Of a stretch of DNA of 64,000 nt, positions 13,301-28,500 are shown one piece after another; position 1 is the first letter of the stretch, and every line of letters begins with the position of its first letter. The stretch lies in assembly GCA_023053545.1 (NCBI GenBank), contig JAKZAN010000133.1:1-64000 (forward strand), given 5' to 3'. This stretch comes from Lepidurus packardi (Eukaryota; Arthropoda; Branchiopoda; Notostraca; Triopsidae). Position numbers and translations under genes: made by a program. The notes under the pieces were generated by a model, which saw only the letters and a list, made by a program, of their open reading frames with translations, was not told where the DNA came from and made no database searches.

Positions 13301-13553
13301 TGTTTGTGTATTTGTTGACATTACTTGAAGGGAGAAGCAGGCTATAATACTTGAGAAAACAGTGAGGAATGAGTGAGACGATATTTATTGTATGGGTTCT
13401 GAAGTGGATATCTATATTCTCCTAAAGTTGAGGATAATGTTCAGTCTTCTCACTTTATACATCATCACAGGGGTATTTATATTGCTCACTTGCTTAGGAA
13501 CATCCCTGCATTTAATTATATATACCTCCACATAAGCTCTCACACTCCACCCT

Positions 13554-16500
13554 ATGGCTATCTCTCAACTTCGGCCGCTTCTCTTCTTTCTCATCTTAAC
13601 TCTCTGTCTCGCACAACAGTGTGTCATTCAAACCAGTCTCGTAGACTGCAAAGACACAGGAAAGTATTGTCAAAGTCAAGATTGTTATCGCATTAACAAT
13701 GTAGACTACTGCGGCACTCCCTCGCTCGCCAACCAAAGTATATTGTATAAAGTGGCACAAAATTGCGTCAGCGGAGGAGGTTTCAATTGGCTACCTTGTC
13801 ATGCCTATTGCGAGACCTGTAATGGAGCTTTTGTAAACAACTGCATATCATGTAAAATGACTGATGGCACAGCAACAGGCTATCTCTACCTCGGAACCGC
13901 TGACAATACCTGTAGAACGACTTGCATCAACGGATAATACATAATGGCTACGACCGACAGAAAATGCTATAAATGTCACGCTTATTGCACTACTTGTACC
14001 AATGGCACTAACTTTAATTGTACAGTATGCGCTTCGAACGACACACTGGGCAATATCATCTACTACACAAGCTCTATAACGGCCTGCCGGACCTTCTGTG
14101 ACGTGGGTCGATACCCTGACTTAGCGACCAAGACATGTCTGGCCTGTCATGTCTATTGTACGGCTTGCACCGGCGCCACTAACCTCCAATGCTCGACTTG
14201 CGCCTTGAATGACTCTTTGGGTGCTCCCCTCTACTACACAAGCTCGATCACGGCCTGCAGATTAACTTGCGATACAGGTCGATACCCAGACTCAGCTACC
14301 AGAATCTGTATAGCTTGCCACACCTCTTGTACTGCTTGTACAGGTGGAACCAATCTTCAGTGCACGACGTGTGCCTTGAATGACTCTTCAGGCGCTACGC
14401 TCTACTACACAAGCTCGATAACGGCCTGCCGGACCTTCTGCGATGTGGGTCGATACCCTGACTTAGCGACCAAGACATGTCTGGCCTGTCATGTCTATTG
14501 TACGGCTTGCACCGGCGCCACTAACCTCCAATGCTCGACTTGCGCCTTGAATGACTCTTTGGGTGCTCCCCTCTACTACACAAGCTCGATCACGGCCTGC
14601 AGATTAACTTGCGATACAGGTCGATACCCAGACTCAGCTACCAGAATCTGTATAGCTTGCCACACCTCTTGTACTGCTTGTACAGGTGGAACCAATCTTC
14701 AGTGCACGACGTGTGCCTTGAATGACTCTTCAGGCGCTACGCTCTACTACACAAGCTCGATAACGGCCTGCCGGACCTTCTGCGATGTGGGTCGATACCC
14801 TGACTTAGCGACCAAGACATGTCTGACCTGTCACTCTTATTGCGCAACCTGCTTCGGCCCAAATTCGAATCAATGTTATAGCTGTAATATCGACACTGGC
14901 ACACCAGGAGTCTATCTTTATCTAGGAACCTCTGATAACACCTGTAGAACTACCTGTATACCTGGAGAATACATACAATCAACAAGCGTACGTACATGCG
15001 CTTTATGTCATTCCTTTTGCGCATAGTGTTACGGTGGGAGTAGCACTGACTGTACGGTCTGTCGTACGACTGATGGCACAGCAACAGGCTATCTCTACCT
15101 CGGAACCGCTGACAATACCTGTAGAACGACTTGCATCAACGGATAATACATAATGGCTACGACCGACAGAAAATGCTATAAATGTCACGCTTATTGCACT
15201 ACTTGTACCAATGGCACTAACTTTAATTGTACAGTATGCGCTTCGAACGACACACTGGGCAATATCATCTACTACACAAGCTCTATAACGGCCTGCCGGA
15301 CCTTCTGTGACGTGGGTCGATACCCTGACTTAGCGACCAAGACATGTCTGGCCTGTCATGTCTATTGTACGGCTTGCACCGGCGCCACTAACCTCCAATG
15401 CTCGACTTGCGCCTTGAATGACTCTTTGGGTGCTCCCCTCTACTACACAAGCTCGATCACGGCCTGCAGATTAACTTGCGATACAGGTCGATACCCAGAC
15501 TCAGCTACCAGAATCTGTATAGCTTGCCACACCTCTTGTACTGCTTGTACAGGTGGAACCAATCTTCAGTGCACGACGTGTGCCTTGAATGACTCTTCAG
15601 GCGCTACGCTCTACTACACAAGCTCGATAACGGCCTGCCGGACCTTCTGCGATGTGGGTCGATACCCTGACTTAGCGACCAAGACATGTCTGGCCTGTCA
15701 TGTCTATTGTACGGCTTGCACCGGCGCCACTAACCTCCAATGCTCGACTTGCGCCTTGAATGACTCTTTGGGTGCTCCCCTCTACTACACAAGCTCGATC
15801 ACGGCCTGCAGATTAACTTGCGATACAGGTCGATACCCAGACTCAGCTACCAGAATCTGTATAGCTTGCCACACCTCTTGTACTGCTTGTACAGGTGGAA
15901 CCAATCTTCAGTGCACGACGTGTGCCTTGAATGACTCTTCAGGCGCTACGCTCTACTACACAAGCTCGATAACGGCCTGCCGGACCTTCTGCGATGTGGG
16001 TCGATACCCTGACTTAGCGACCAAGACATGTCTGGCCTGTCATGTCTATTGTACGGCTTGCACCGGCGCCACTAACCTCCAATGCTCGACTTGCGCCTTG
16101 AATGACTCTTTGGGTGCTCCCCTCTACTACACAAGCTCGATCACGGCCTGCAGATTAACTTGCGATACAGGTCGATACCCAGACTCAGCTACCAGAATCT
16201 GTATAGCTTGCCACACCTCTTGTACTGCTTGTACAGGTGGAACCAATCTTCAGTGCACGACGTGTGCCTTGAATGACTCTTCAGGCGCTACGCTCTACTA
16301 CACAAGCTCGATAACGGCCTGCCGGACCTTCTGCGATGTGGGTCGATACCCTGACTTAGCGACCAAGACATGTCTGGCCTGTCATGTCTATTGTACGGCT
16401 TGCACCGGCGCCACTAACCTCCAATGCTCGACTTGCGCCTTGAATGACTCTTTGGGTGCTCCCCTCTACTACACAAGCTCGATCACGGCCTGCAGATTAA

Positions 16501-19500
16501 CTTGCGATACAGGTCGATACCCAGACTCAGCTACCAGAATCTGTATAGCTTGCCACACCTCTTGTACTGCTTGTACAGGTGGAACCAATCTTCAGTGCAC
16601 GACGTGTGCCTTGAATGATACACTTGCGATACAGGTCGATACCCAGACTCAGCTACCAGAATCTGTATAGCTTGCCACACCTCTTGTACTGCTTGTACAG
16701 GTGGAACCAATCTTCAGTGCACGACGTGTGCCTTGAATGACTCTTCAGGCGCTACGCTCTACTACACAAGCTCGATAACGGCCTGCCGGACCTTCTGCGA
16801 TGTGGGTCGATACCCTGACTTAGCGACCAAGACATGTCTGGCCTGTCATGTCTATTGTACGGCTTGCACCGGCGCCACTAACCTCCAATGCTCCTCATGT
16901 GCTTCTACAGATAGCGGGGGGACAGACTTATATTATAGTAATTTAGCTACTGCCTGCCGAATCTTCTGTGATGCAGGTGAGTTCGTTAACAATGCTACAA
17001 AGATGTGTGTTACTTGCCATTCCTATTGCGCGACATGCTGGGGTGCTACTATTAGCGAATGTTCTAGCTGTAATATCGACACTGGCACATCAGGGGCTTA
17101 TCTTTTCCTTGGTACGGTGGACAATACGTGCCGAACATATTGCATTGATGGGGAATACATTCAAGGATTAAGCAATCGTGAGTGTGGTAAATGTTCGAGT
17201 GCTTGTATTCTTTGCCAAAACTCATCTACAACTTGCTATACATGTGCAACTTCATACTATTTTAGTAACCAACAGGCGATATGTGCTAGCAGATATCTGA
17301 ATGGTAATTGTACTGCTTGCTCGAGCTTCGCATGTGCTGCCAACTACCAATGTCTTCCCTCGTGTCCAAGCTACTTTTACTTCTCGGTCTTGAAGGAACA
17401 GATTCCTCTTCTGTTAGGAGACAAATATGTTGGAATGAACGAATCCAACAGTAATATCTGCGAGCTTTGTGACTACCGCTGCATGAAATGTGATGGGCCT
17501 CAACACACCAACTGTACCGAATGCACCAATGGATTCTTTAAATGGCCGAACAATAACTACTGTCTCGACTTCTGCCCACAAGCATACTACGCGCCTGCAG
17601 ATTCTACTCTTCGGGCTAACCGTGTGTGCTTGCCTTGCGATCCTAAGTGTTATTTCTGTTAATCGAGTGCCACTAATTGCTCACAATGTACCTTCCCTTG
17701 GACTGCCACAAATGCTGCCTACCTCTATATTAATAGCACCACTTAATCCTCCTGTCTGACGCGATGCCCTACATCTACTTAGCTTGGTACCACGGTAGGT
17801 TATTTTGCACATGTGAAATTAATGACGTGCTAGCCTTGCCCTTTCCCATGTTCTGATTGTAATATCGACATATTTGTAAACAGCGCGGGAGCGATCGACT
17901 GCAAAGATACAACTTGCAGTAACGTCTTGATTTGTACAGGCTGCCAATCTGGTTATTCGCTTGTATCGGGCCAATGCGTTCAAAATGAATCTTGCAGACA
18001 ATATGCTATCTACTACCCGACTCCTGGCATTACACAATGGTCCTCTACTGGATGCGAGTGCTTAGAAGGTTACTATTTGTCTTCGTATGTCTCGTGTTCG
18101 AGGTGCCATGTTTCATGTAGGACTTGCAATGTTATTTCGTCTTGCCTGACCTGCCACCCGGCATTTGAGATCGACTCGACCACTCTATTATGCACGGTTG
18201 AATCGAGATCTGTACTAGTGGGAAGCTATGTAGGTGATGCCGATCCAATTTATCCATTCGCTAGTTCGGGCTATGGCGTGAGTTCTGCGTGTGGACTAAG
18301 CTATTTATTTTCTTACAACAACAAGAATCCTTCGATTTCGAACTATTTGTCGGTAACAACAGGTCTGATGAGTAACCATTTCCAGGTGAACATGCATTTC
18401 ACTTTACTATTCATCGATAAATGGCCCAGTCTTCTTTCCTACATCTTCGTCGAGGACTCTGCAGGAAAAATCTGGGCTACTCATAATCACAACGACTACT
18501 CGATGATCGGAGAACAGCTTTGTGGAGAAAGTACTTACGACTACGTATTCCCCATCTCCATATCATTCAACCATACTTTAACTGATTCTGAAGCATTCAA
18601 AATCACTACTAACGAACTGTTTCTTGATACTCTCTTAAATGGCGTCGAGAAAAGGTATTGGGGCATACGAGATCTGACCGTCTCTTATACTAAATGTGAT
18701 ATTACGACTTGCGTTACCTGTTACGGTCCAACCTCCACAAATTGTCTGACGTGCCTCTTAAGTACCATGATCGCTATCAACGGAACCTGCCAGTGTGACT
18801 CTGCTAATGGCTACTATCTCTACGGGTCGACCTGCACTACTACATGCCCAGCTGGATACTATAAAGACTCGCTAACTTATCGTTGTGTTAATCAAACAAC
18901 TGGTTTAAGCTGCACACCCCCTAACTCATATGGTGATTCCTCTACTGGATTCTGTGTGGAAAACTGCCCAACCAATTATTTTGCTGCCTATCAAGGTATG
19001 ATTTGTGTCTTGAACTGTTTAACTTCGTACAATCAGTACGGTTTCAAAGGAGCAAAATGGGAATGCTTCGATGTGTGTCCCAACAACTACGTCGCAGACT
19101 CTTCGGGACTGTGTCTCGATAAGTGTCAGACTGGCTTCAGGCTCATCTAAAACAATACCTGTTCCACAAACTGCGGAGTCGATCGGTATTCTTTCGCAGG
19201 AGGACTCAACATCTGCGTCACCTCCTGTCCTGTGGGCTACTTCGGCAGTGGCACATCCTGCATCAAAACCTGTCCTGCTTCTACTTTCGGAGACCCAGTG
19301 CTCGGAGTATGTGCTGCCACCTGTTCCACAGGCTACTTCGCCTTTGCCAATTCTACTGTTAGCCTCTGTCTTCGGAATTGTCCTGTAGGCTACGAAATGA
19401 TAGTCTCTGGAGCCGGTACTTGTGTGTCAGTCTGTAACGCTGGCATGTTCGGCAACCCTCTCACTTCTGTCTGCGAGACGACACCCTTGAACTGTCCTGA

Positions 19501-22500
19501 TGGTTACTTTGGAGATTCTACTGACAAGATCTGCGTCACTCTATGTCCTTCGGGAACTGTGGGAGACAATACCACCAAGTTGTGCCAGAGTACATGCACC
19601 TCTCCGGGTTATGCTTACTGGGATATCCGACTCTGTGTCGTTCAGTGTCCTTCAGACCCTCCGATGTTCGGTTTAGTCAGTGGATCCTCCAGAACATGTG
19701 TCAGCTCCTGCGACTTCGCGACAACCTCCACCTTTGGCGACGTGCAGGTGAATCGTATATGTGTAGCCACTTGTTCTTCCACGCCTTTCGCTACTTTTGG
19801 AGATACAGCCTCCAGTCTCTGCAAGTAAATCTGCCCACAGACGGGACAGTATGGAGACTCACGTCACACCAACAGACGGTGTGTCTCTACATGCACAGCC
19901 TCTCCACAGACCTTCTCCTACTCAGTGACCAAGATGTGTGTCGACAAGTGCCCCAATGGTTACTTTGGCGATTCACAGAGCAATCCAGGGGTGGGAGTCT
20001 GCGCAACAGGGTGTCCTATCGGCTACTTTGGTGATCCCGTGACAAACCTATGCTCTGCCAGTTGTCCTACAGACTATGCAGCTGATTCGACTGGACTAAG
20101 GCTATGTGTGAAGCAGTGTCCCGACCTTTACTTCAAAAGACCGAATGGGTTTTGTTATACTACATGTAGTACCGGCTACTGGGCAGACAATGCCACCAGA
20201 TTATGCACGAATGTCAAACTGGGCTGTACTAATGGTACCTTCGCAGACGCAACAAAAGGGTTGTGTGTTGTGGCAACTAACTGCACAACCTATGCCGATC
20301 CCTTCACTAATGGATGTGAGTCAGTCTGCACTGGGGGCTATTTCGCTGAACCCAATACACACACCTGCGTAGCCATCTGTCCTGACGGCTATAGTGAGTT
20401 TTCAGATGGCACAGTCTGCACCACAACCTGTTCTGCAGGCAAATACAGAGACATTCAAGCCAATCGTTCCTGCATCTCTGCTTGTAGTCGTTCCCCTTTG
20501 GCCTTATTCGCTGACTCGACAAGCCGGAACTGTGTAGTTGCTTCTTCATGTACTTCTGGTTACTTCGCCCACAATACCTCTCTATCCTGTGTGGTGACTT
20601 GTTCTGGAGACTACCCCTACGCTGATCCCACAACAGGCTACTGCGTACTCACTTGTCCCAAGACTTACTATGGCGACTCCAATACCCATGCTTGTGTCCA
20701 GGCGTGCGACTATACCACCTACAAAAACTATGCTGATGACATCACTGGACTCTGCACCACAAGCTGTAGTACTGGTACCTTCGGTACAAATTCCTCAACA
20801 AAGCCAGTCTGTAGTCCTTCATGTCCGGGTGCATATGCCCGTCGGGCTGATGCCCTCATCACTGTCAACCTCTGTGTGGCCAACTGTGGTCCTGGTCTTT
20901 ATGGAGATCCCTTGAACAGAGTATGTCTGACGAGTGCTCCTAGCTGTCCTGATGGCTACTACGGCAGTGACACCAGCCACAACTGCGTTCTTCCTGCCGA
21001 CTGTGAGACTGTCTCGGGGAAACACTACTTCGCCGATAGCATTACAAAAATTTGTGCTTAAATGTGTTCTTAACCTGGTTATGGGGATTCTGTTACTCAT
21101 ATCTGTGCATAGAAATGCAATAACACAAGCTTTGGCGAAAACTCAACTAGACTTTGTCTGCCAAGCTGTGCAAGTTCCCCTGTGACTGCCTATGCTGACT
21201 CGCAACTGAGTCTCTGCGTCGCCCGCTGTTCCGCTGCCCTCATCGCCACCTTTGCCGATACAGTAAACCTTGAGTGTGTCATCCCTGCAAATTGCCCTTC
21301 TTTGACCTATGCTGAGGGCGTTTCGAATCGCGAATGCGTCTCTCAGTGTCCTGCCTCTCCTCGAACCTATGCTTACAGCGTCACGAAAGAGTGTGTCCAT
21401 GTTTGCCCTGCATCGTACTATGGTGATCTTTCGACATCCACAGGCATTTGTGTTACTAATTGCCCTGGTCTTCTAAATTTCGCTGATAACACAACCAATA
21501 ATTGTGTCACGGTCTGTCCTGAAGGTTACTTCGGAGACACTGTATCCAAAAGATGCGTCATCACTTGTCCCACAGGTACCTTTGGACAGGCCGATGCGAG
21601 TCGGCTCTGTGTGGCTGTCTGTGCGGCTGATACTTGGGGAAATACTGTCACTGCCACTTGCGTGAATGTCTCAACAGCCTGTCCCACTTCCCAATGGGCT
21701 GACAACCTCACCCACCTCTGCACTTCCTTCTGCAGCGCTACTTACTATGGCAATAACAACACCAAATACTGCGAGCAAAACTGTCCTGCCCCTTCTTTCG
21801 CTCACTAAACCACCAGAGTTTGCATAGACGTCTGTCCGACTTCAGTGACAGGCAGTGGATACTTTGGAGATGCAGGCTCAACTCCTCGCAAGTGCTACCT
21901 CACGTGCCAGACACCATCTACTTACAGAGACGTAGTCACCCGCACCTGTGTGACCAACTGTCCTTTCAATAGTTCGTTCAAATCCTTCGCAGATCCTACC
22001 ACTATGTCCTGTGAGGCTGTATGCTCAACTTTCCCCACAATGCTGTATGCCCAAAACAGCACAGCTACCTGTGTCGCCACCTGTGCTACTGGCTACAAAG
22101 ACCCTTCTTCCCAGAAATGTGTAGCAAGTTGCGAGTTCCTCCTGGACGCCAGCAGCTCCAGCTGCGTGAGTGTGTGTCCCTACTCATCTGCTGGCTCGAT
22201 ACTGTATGCTGACACTGCCAACAAGATATGCGTAGCTTCGTGTCCTGCTCCGAAGAGGGCTGACTTCGACTCCCATTCCTGTGTTACCACATGTCCTACT
22301 GGCACCTACATCGATGAGACTTCCAACACGTGTGTCTATTAATGTCCTGCCGGCTATTACCGTAATTACTTGAATACTACTTGTGTGTTGCCTACCAACT
22401 GCCCTTCGTCCACCTTTGCTGATGACGAAACTCGCGCCTGTGTCTCTGTCTGTCGGGGGACCTTTGGAGAAAGTACCAGCAGAAAGTGTGTGTCTACTTG

Positions 22501-25500
22501 TCCTACTGGGACCTTCGCTGACCCTGTTGCTGCCTTGTGCTCGGCTACTTGCAGCAGTTCAGGTTCTATCACACTGTACGCCAACAGTGCCAATAATACC
22601 TGCGAGTCTCACTGTCCAACAGCCACCTATATGAATCCCACGAATAATATGTGCACAGCCACCTGCCCTGCTCCATATTTTGCCGATGACAACAGTATCG
22701 CCTGTGTAGCCACATGTCCCTCAAACCCTGCTACTTTTGGTTCATCAATCCTCGATAGAATATGTGTGACAAACTGTTCGTCTGCTTAGTTTCAGGATCT
22801 AGTAAATCGTCTATGTACAACTTCATGCCCTGGCGGCACCTTCAGTCTCACTGCTACCAGAACATGCGTCTCATTATGCCCGTCACATTTCTATTCTTTA
22901 GGGACAGAATGTGTTTCCGACTGTTCTTTAGGATCCAGATATGCAGATGAGACCACTCGTTCTTGCGTTTCTGTTTGCCCACTAGGTTCTTTCTCTGACA
23001 CGGTAACGAGTAGATGCGTAGCCGACTGCACTTCTACTGCTTCTGTCACCTACTTTGGATATGGGGAAGGTTTCAATTAGTGCGTTTCCCTCTGTCCTTC
23101 TGGGTGGTTCGCAGACGATGATAGCAGAAGGTGTGTTTCGAGTTGTCCTGTTTCTCCTCTGACCTTCAAAGAGCCTAACTCTCGAAAATGTGTCTCTGTT
23201 TGTCCTGCAGCCTCATCCCTCTATGCTGACTCGACGACTGGTGCCTGCGTCACGACCTGTTCTCAAGGATACTTCGCTGATCCTCGCACCCGTACTTGTA
23301 ACCAGACCTGTGCGTTACTCTTTAAAGACCCTGCAGCCACTCCTCCCAGTTGCGTATCCACTTGTTCCAGTAGTGCTCTGTTCGCTGACTCCCTTACCTC
23401 TACCTGTGTATCCACTTGTCCTGGGGGTTTCTATGGTTTGAATAGGGTATGCCACTCCCACTGTCCTTTTGGATACTTTGCTGACAACTCCACCCAGAAG
23501 TGTGTAGTCTCGTGTCCTTCTCCCCTGTATCCTTATGCCGACAACTCCACCAGAAGATGTGTTGATCGTTGTCCAGCCACCCCCAATCTATTCGGATTCC
23601 TGGCTTCGGGACAAACTACAGCAGGTGCCTGCGTCAATACATGCCCCTTGGGCTCTTTCTCTGCCAACTCATCGAGGACATGCGTGACTATTTGTCCTGC
23701 TGGTACTTTCGGAGCGATAACCAACAACACCTGCTAGCTGAGTTGCCCGATTGGCACTTTTGCTGACTCCACCACCAACCTATGTGTGGCAACCTGTCCC
23801 CTGGGCTTCTTTGCCAATCCCTTGAACAGTGTCTGCGTCTCTGCTTGTAATAGCACTGAGTTCAGGTATGCCGACTCTCTTTCTAGAAAATGTGAGCGTG
23901 TGTGCACGGGAGGTCAGTTCGCCAGTGATATCAGCATGGTCTGCACTACTGTCTGTCCTCCACCCACATTCGGCGACCCCTACTACAGTCGATGCGTCGG
24001 CAAGTGCTACAACAATACCTATGCTCTTTCCGATTCTACCCGAACGTGTGTCGCTGTCTGCCCTGCCTTAGGTGATCTTTATGCTGACGATGCCACCCAA
24101 ACTTGTGTCGCTGCTGCTACCTGCTCAGCTGGTAGGTATGCAGATCCTACTACCAGAAGGTGTGTGGATGTGTGCACAGTCGCATCTGGACTATATGCCA
24201 ATCCTACGGTTAATACGTGCACGGCTACATGTTAAGCACCATACTATGCTGATGACTCTACCAGAAAGTGTGTGACCCAGTGTCCTTTTAGGCGTCCCTC
24301 AGTGTACGCACTTAATACGACTCGAAAATGCTCATAAGTCTGCACTGTAGGATTTGCCGACCCAACCACCATGATATGCGTGGTCAATTGTCCCGACGGC
24401 TACTTCGCAGACGACACAACCAACACTTGTGTAGCAGTGTGTCCTTCGCAGCCCACCTCTCTCTTCGGAGACAACTCGACCAATAAGTGCGTACCCTCTT
24501 GCCCCACTTCTCCCGCCTTCTTTTCGGACAACTCTACAAGGAGATGTGTCTACACCTGTCCTGACGGCACTTTTGCTGATTCCAGCACCAGAAAGTGCGT
24601 GAAGTATTGTCCGAGCAGCACATTTGCCGAAAACTCTACCAAAGAGTGTCGAGCAGTCTGTCTCTCAGGCTCCTCAGACCCTGTGACCGGAAAGTGCATA
24701 GCAGTCTGCAGTGCTGCCTACTATTCAGCCTCAGGCACTTGCGTCCTGACTTGCCCTTCTACTACACCTACTCTCTATGCTGATGATGCCACCCACAGAT
24801 GTGTAACTTTGTGCCCTGCTCCTACTTTCGGCGACCCTCTTGCCAAGAAGTGTGTGCCTGTGTGTCCGATTGCTTCTGCCTTATTTGCCGACCCGTCTAC
24901 CTCTACTTGCGTGAGTACTTGTCCTTCAGGTTCCTTTGCTGATTCCTCGACTCGCACCTGTGTCGCAGCTTGTCCCATGGTTCCTTCCCTATTTGGATAC
25001 TCCTCCACCAGGACATGCGTGGCCACTTGCCCTTCTGGTTTTTACGCTTCTAACGACAACTCTTCCAGACTGTGTGTTGGTCAATCGGACTGCTCGAACG
25101 CACTGGATCTCTATGCTGACAGCACTACTTCCACTTGTGTAGCTCGTTGTCCTTCTTCTCCCCCCATGTACAGCAGCAATATTACCCAGACCTGCGTCCC
25201 CAGCTGCTCTCTGGACTGGGACATGTATGCTGACAATAGTTCTCGGAGATGCGTCTTCTATTGTTCTGCAGGCACCTTTGCCGATCCTCCTACTCGCTCT
25301 TGCCTTACCACATGTAGTGCCTCACACTACGCAGACAACTCGACCGGAAGATGCGTCACAGTGTGTCCTGCTGGTTCCTTCGCTGATGCTCGACTCCGCA
25401 TCTGTGTTGCTAGCTGTCCTGTGGATCCTGTCTACTACGGAGATACAGTTTCTGCCACTTGCGTCCCGGTCTGCCCTGCCAACTCCTTCGGAAACCCTCT

Positions 25501-28500
25501 GACTCAGCAATGTGCTTACAATAGCCTCGGGACTTCTACATGTCCTAATGGCTACTTCGCTGATTCCTCCACGTATCTCTGCGTCCGAGTCTGCCCCATG
25601 AGGGAGAACATTTACGCAGACCCCGTTACTAAGAGGTGTGTCTCTGTCTGTCCTGCTACTTACTACTCTGACTTCTCTACGATGAGTTGTGTTCTCACCT
25701 GCCCGACTATGCCTTCTCTCTTCGCCGACACAGTGACCAGTGTTTGTGTGTCTTTGTGTCCAACTGGGTACTTCGCCGAAAACAATACTCGAGTCTGCGT
25801 GTCTAGCTGTCCTAATGGCAGTTGGGCTGACTCCTCGACTCGCCGCTGCGTCGCCAACTGTACTGTGAACCCACTCACTTTTGCAGACAACTCTACATGG
25901 TCCTGCATGGTCGCCTGCCCTTCAAATAGCTTCTACGACTATTCATCACTCAGATGTGTGGATATATGTTCTGTTAATACATATGCGGATAACTCCTCAC
26001 AAAGGTGCGTGAAAGTATGCCCAGACGGCAGCTTCGGTAGTAACGATACTCGTGTGTGCGTTTCTACTTGTGCAATCGGATATGGTGATTCCTCTAATAA
26101 TTTATGCGTGGCTGTTTGTTCGGCAGTACCGCCCTCATTTGGCGAACCTGTCAGCAGAAGGTGCCTAGATAGCTGTCCATTGAATGTCGCTAGTCAGTTA
26201 TTCGCAGATGACACGACTCGAGAATGTGTGTCCGCTTGTCCTCGGATCAGTGGTATCCCCAAACTCTACCGCGATAATCTGACTCTGAGATGCGTTCCGA
26301 GCTGCGATATCAATCGTAGTGAGTATGCGGATGAGATCACGGGATATTGCGCTTTAGAATGTGTTGCCCCACAGTTTGCCGATCCTTCCACCCATATGTG
26401 TCTAACGATGTGTCCGGAACAACCTTTTACCTATGGAGACGTCATATCACGCACATGTTTAGCTGTATGCCCAAGCCCTTATTTTGGATAAAATACAACA
26501 CGTACGTGTGTAGAGACTTGCCCACCTGGTTCATTCTCAATAGTCGATAGTCATATCTGTGCTCTTTACTGCCCTGCCACTCCGACGCAGCATTATGCAG
26601 ACCCGACCACAACTTCTTGTGTGCTTGTTTGTCCTGCCCTTTATTTCGCAGATCCATCCACTAGATCTTGCGTCTAAGTGTGTCCAATGCGTGAACTTCT
26701 CTTTGCCGACAACTCCACCCGCCAATGCGTCAAAACCTGTCCGCCTGGCAGTTATGCCGATAAAAAATCTAGTTTCTGCGTACTGAACTGTCCTATATTC
26801 GATGGTTCCAACAGCTCTGAAGCACAGACATATGCTGCAGACTACAACAGTGCTTGTGTCGAGGCGTGTGCTTTCCCTCTATATGGGTATCCAGTGACGC
26901 GACGATGCATACCGTCCTGCCCGATTCGATCGTATTCCAACGACAGCGACAGAGTCTGCTACGTCTGTCCTGCGCTTTGTTAGTCGTGTACCTCTCTGAA
27001 GAACTGTCTAACCTGTACTTCTGGAGTATATCTCGAAGATGGCGCCTGTGTAACTTCCTGTTCCTCGCTTCCGATGCGATATGCTCGCGATATCGACATG
27101 ACTTGCGTTCGTGGCACAGGGTGCAACCCACTTTTCGGTCTAAATTCTACGAATGAATGTGTAGATGCTTGTCCTTTGGGTATGTATGCGAACGACACCT
27201 TCTTCCGATGCGAGGCTTGTCCAACGACTTGCGTTCTTTGCACTGGCCTCAACAACTGTTCGGAATGCGTGAGCGGCACCTACTCTTTCAATAACGGGTG
27301 CTTTGCTTATTGCAGCCCTTCGCTACATCTATTTATGTAGAATGGAAGCTGCACTGGTGCTTGTATAGAAGGGACCTATCTGAACATCTTGAGGTGCTAG
27401 AGTTGCGACACAAGCTGCATTACTTGCATGGGTGCAGCCAATAACTGTACCAGGTGCCGTGGCGGACTATACATTCAAGATTATGTATGTTCTTCATTCT
27501 GCTCTGCAGGGTACAAGCCCAACCAAGCCCTGCGATGCGTGATTTGTAGCAACTGTTCGTCCATGCTGAAGTACTTCCTGAACTATAGTAGGAACGAGGG
27601 CAAAAACCTAATATATGTGCGGTTCACCAACCCAGTCAGTATCACAGCCAATCTCAAAGATATCATCAAGGTAGTTACAAAGACTCGCAGACTGTTGGCA
27701 GGCGACGCACTAGACATCTAAATCGATCAAGTGGACGACAAAACCATCATAATCACACTGCCGGATAACAGCAATAGCTTTGACTATGAAGTCCAGATCA
27801 TTCAGCCTGAATACATTCGCGACGATTAAGGCAATCTTCCAGAACGTACTCGAACCGTTATAGTCGTCCCAGCCTCGCAAATTTTCAGTACTAACATGAG
27901 TGCCTCATATGGCAACTTCGGCCTCTTCCTCTCTGCCATATCTTGGGTGGTTTCTCCTTTCGATACTGAGGTCCAAACCCTTATGCAACTCTTTTTCCTT
28001 CACTATTTCATAGGCAATACCTACCCAGTGAACCTGCATAACTTCCTGGCCTCTTTCCAAATCTCTACTCTTTCTTGGATACCCAACTTCTTCGGGTCCT
28101 CGCTCCCGCCTCGTTCTCGTCGAGCCAACATCCCTGACAAGGTTGCCGACATGTATGGAGACTTACTTTTCCTTAGGAATGGTGGCTACATCTTCACATT
28201 CGTCTTTGTGATCTCTCTTCTTTTTGCTTTTGTCAAAGTTCTCTCAGTCCCTGAAATCAACAAGTTCAAGCGTGCACGTATGTGGTTCGAAGAAGTTCTG
28301 CGGGAGAAGTGGAAGTTTTCGATTCAGCTGTCCTTTGTTTCTGTGCTGGCCATTCCGCTGTTCCTTACCGCCTTCCTGAACTTCCGTGACTGCACGGCGT
28401 ACGACGCTACTGCTGGTCTCTCTGTTGCCATATCATTAATAGTCTTCCTGATCTTCCTCGCTGTCATCGCCTTGAGTCTCATCCAAGTAGTCAGATTCTA

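Noticed and set aside
13861-16900. CRISPR-like or satellite array
   Set aside because: The repeats are 342 bp, in frame, Cys-rich coding sequence with no spacers.
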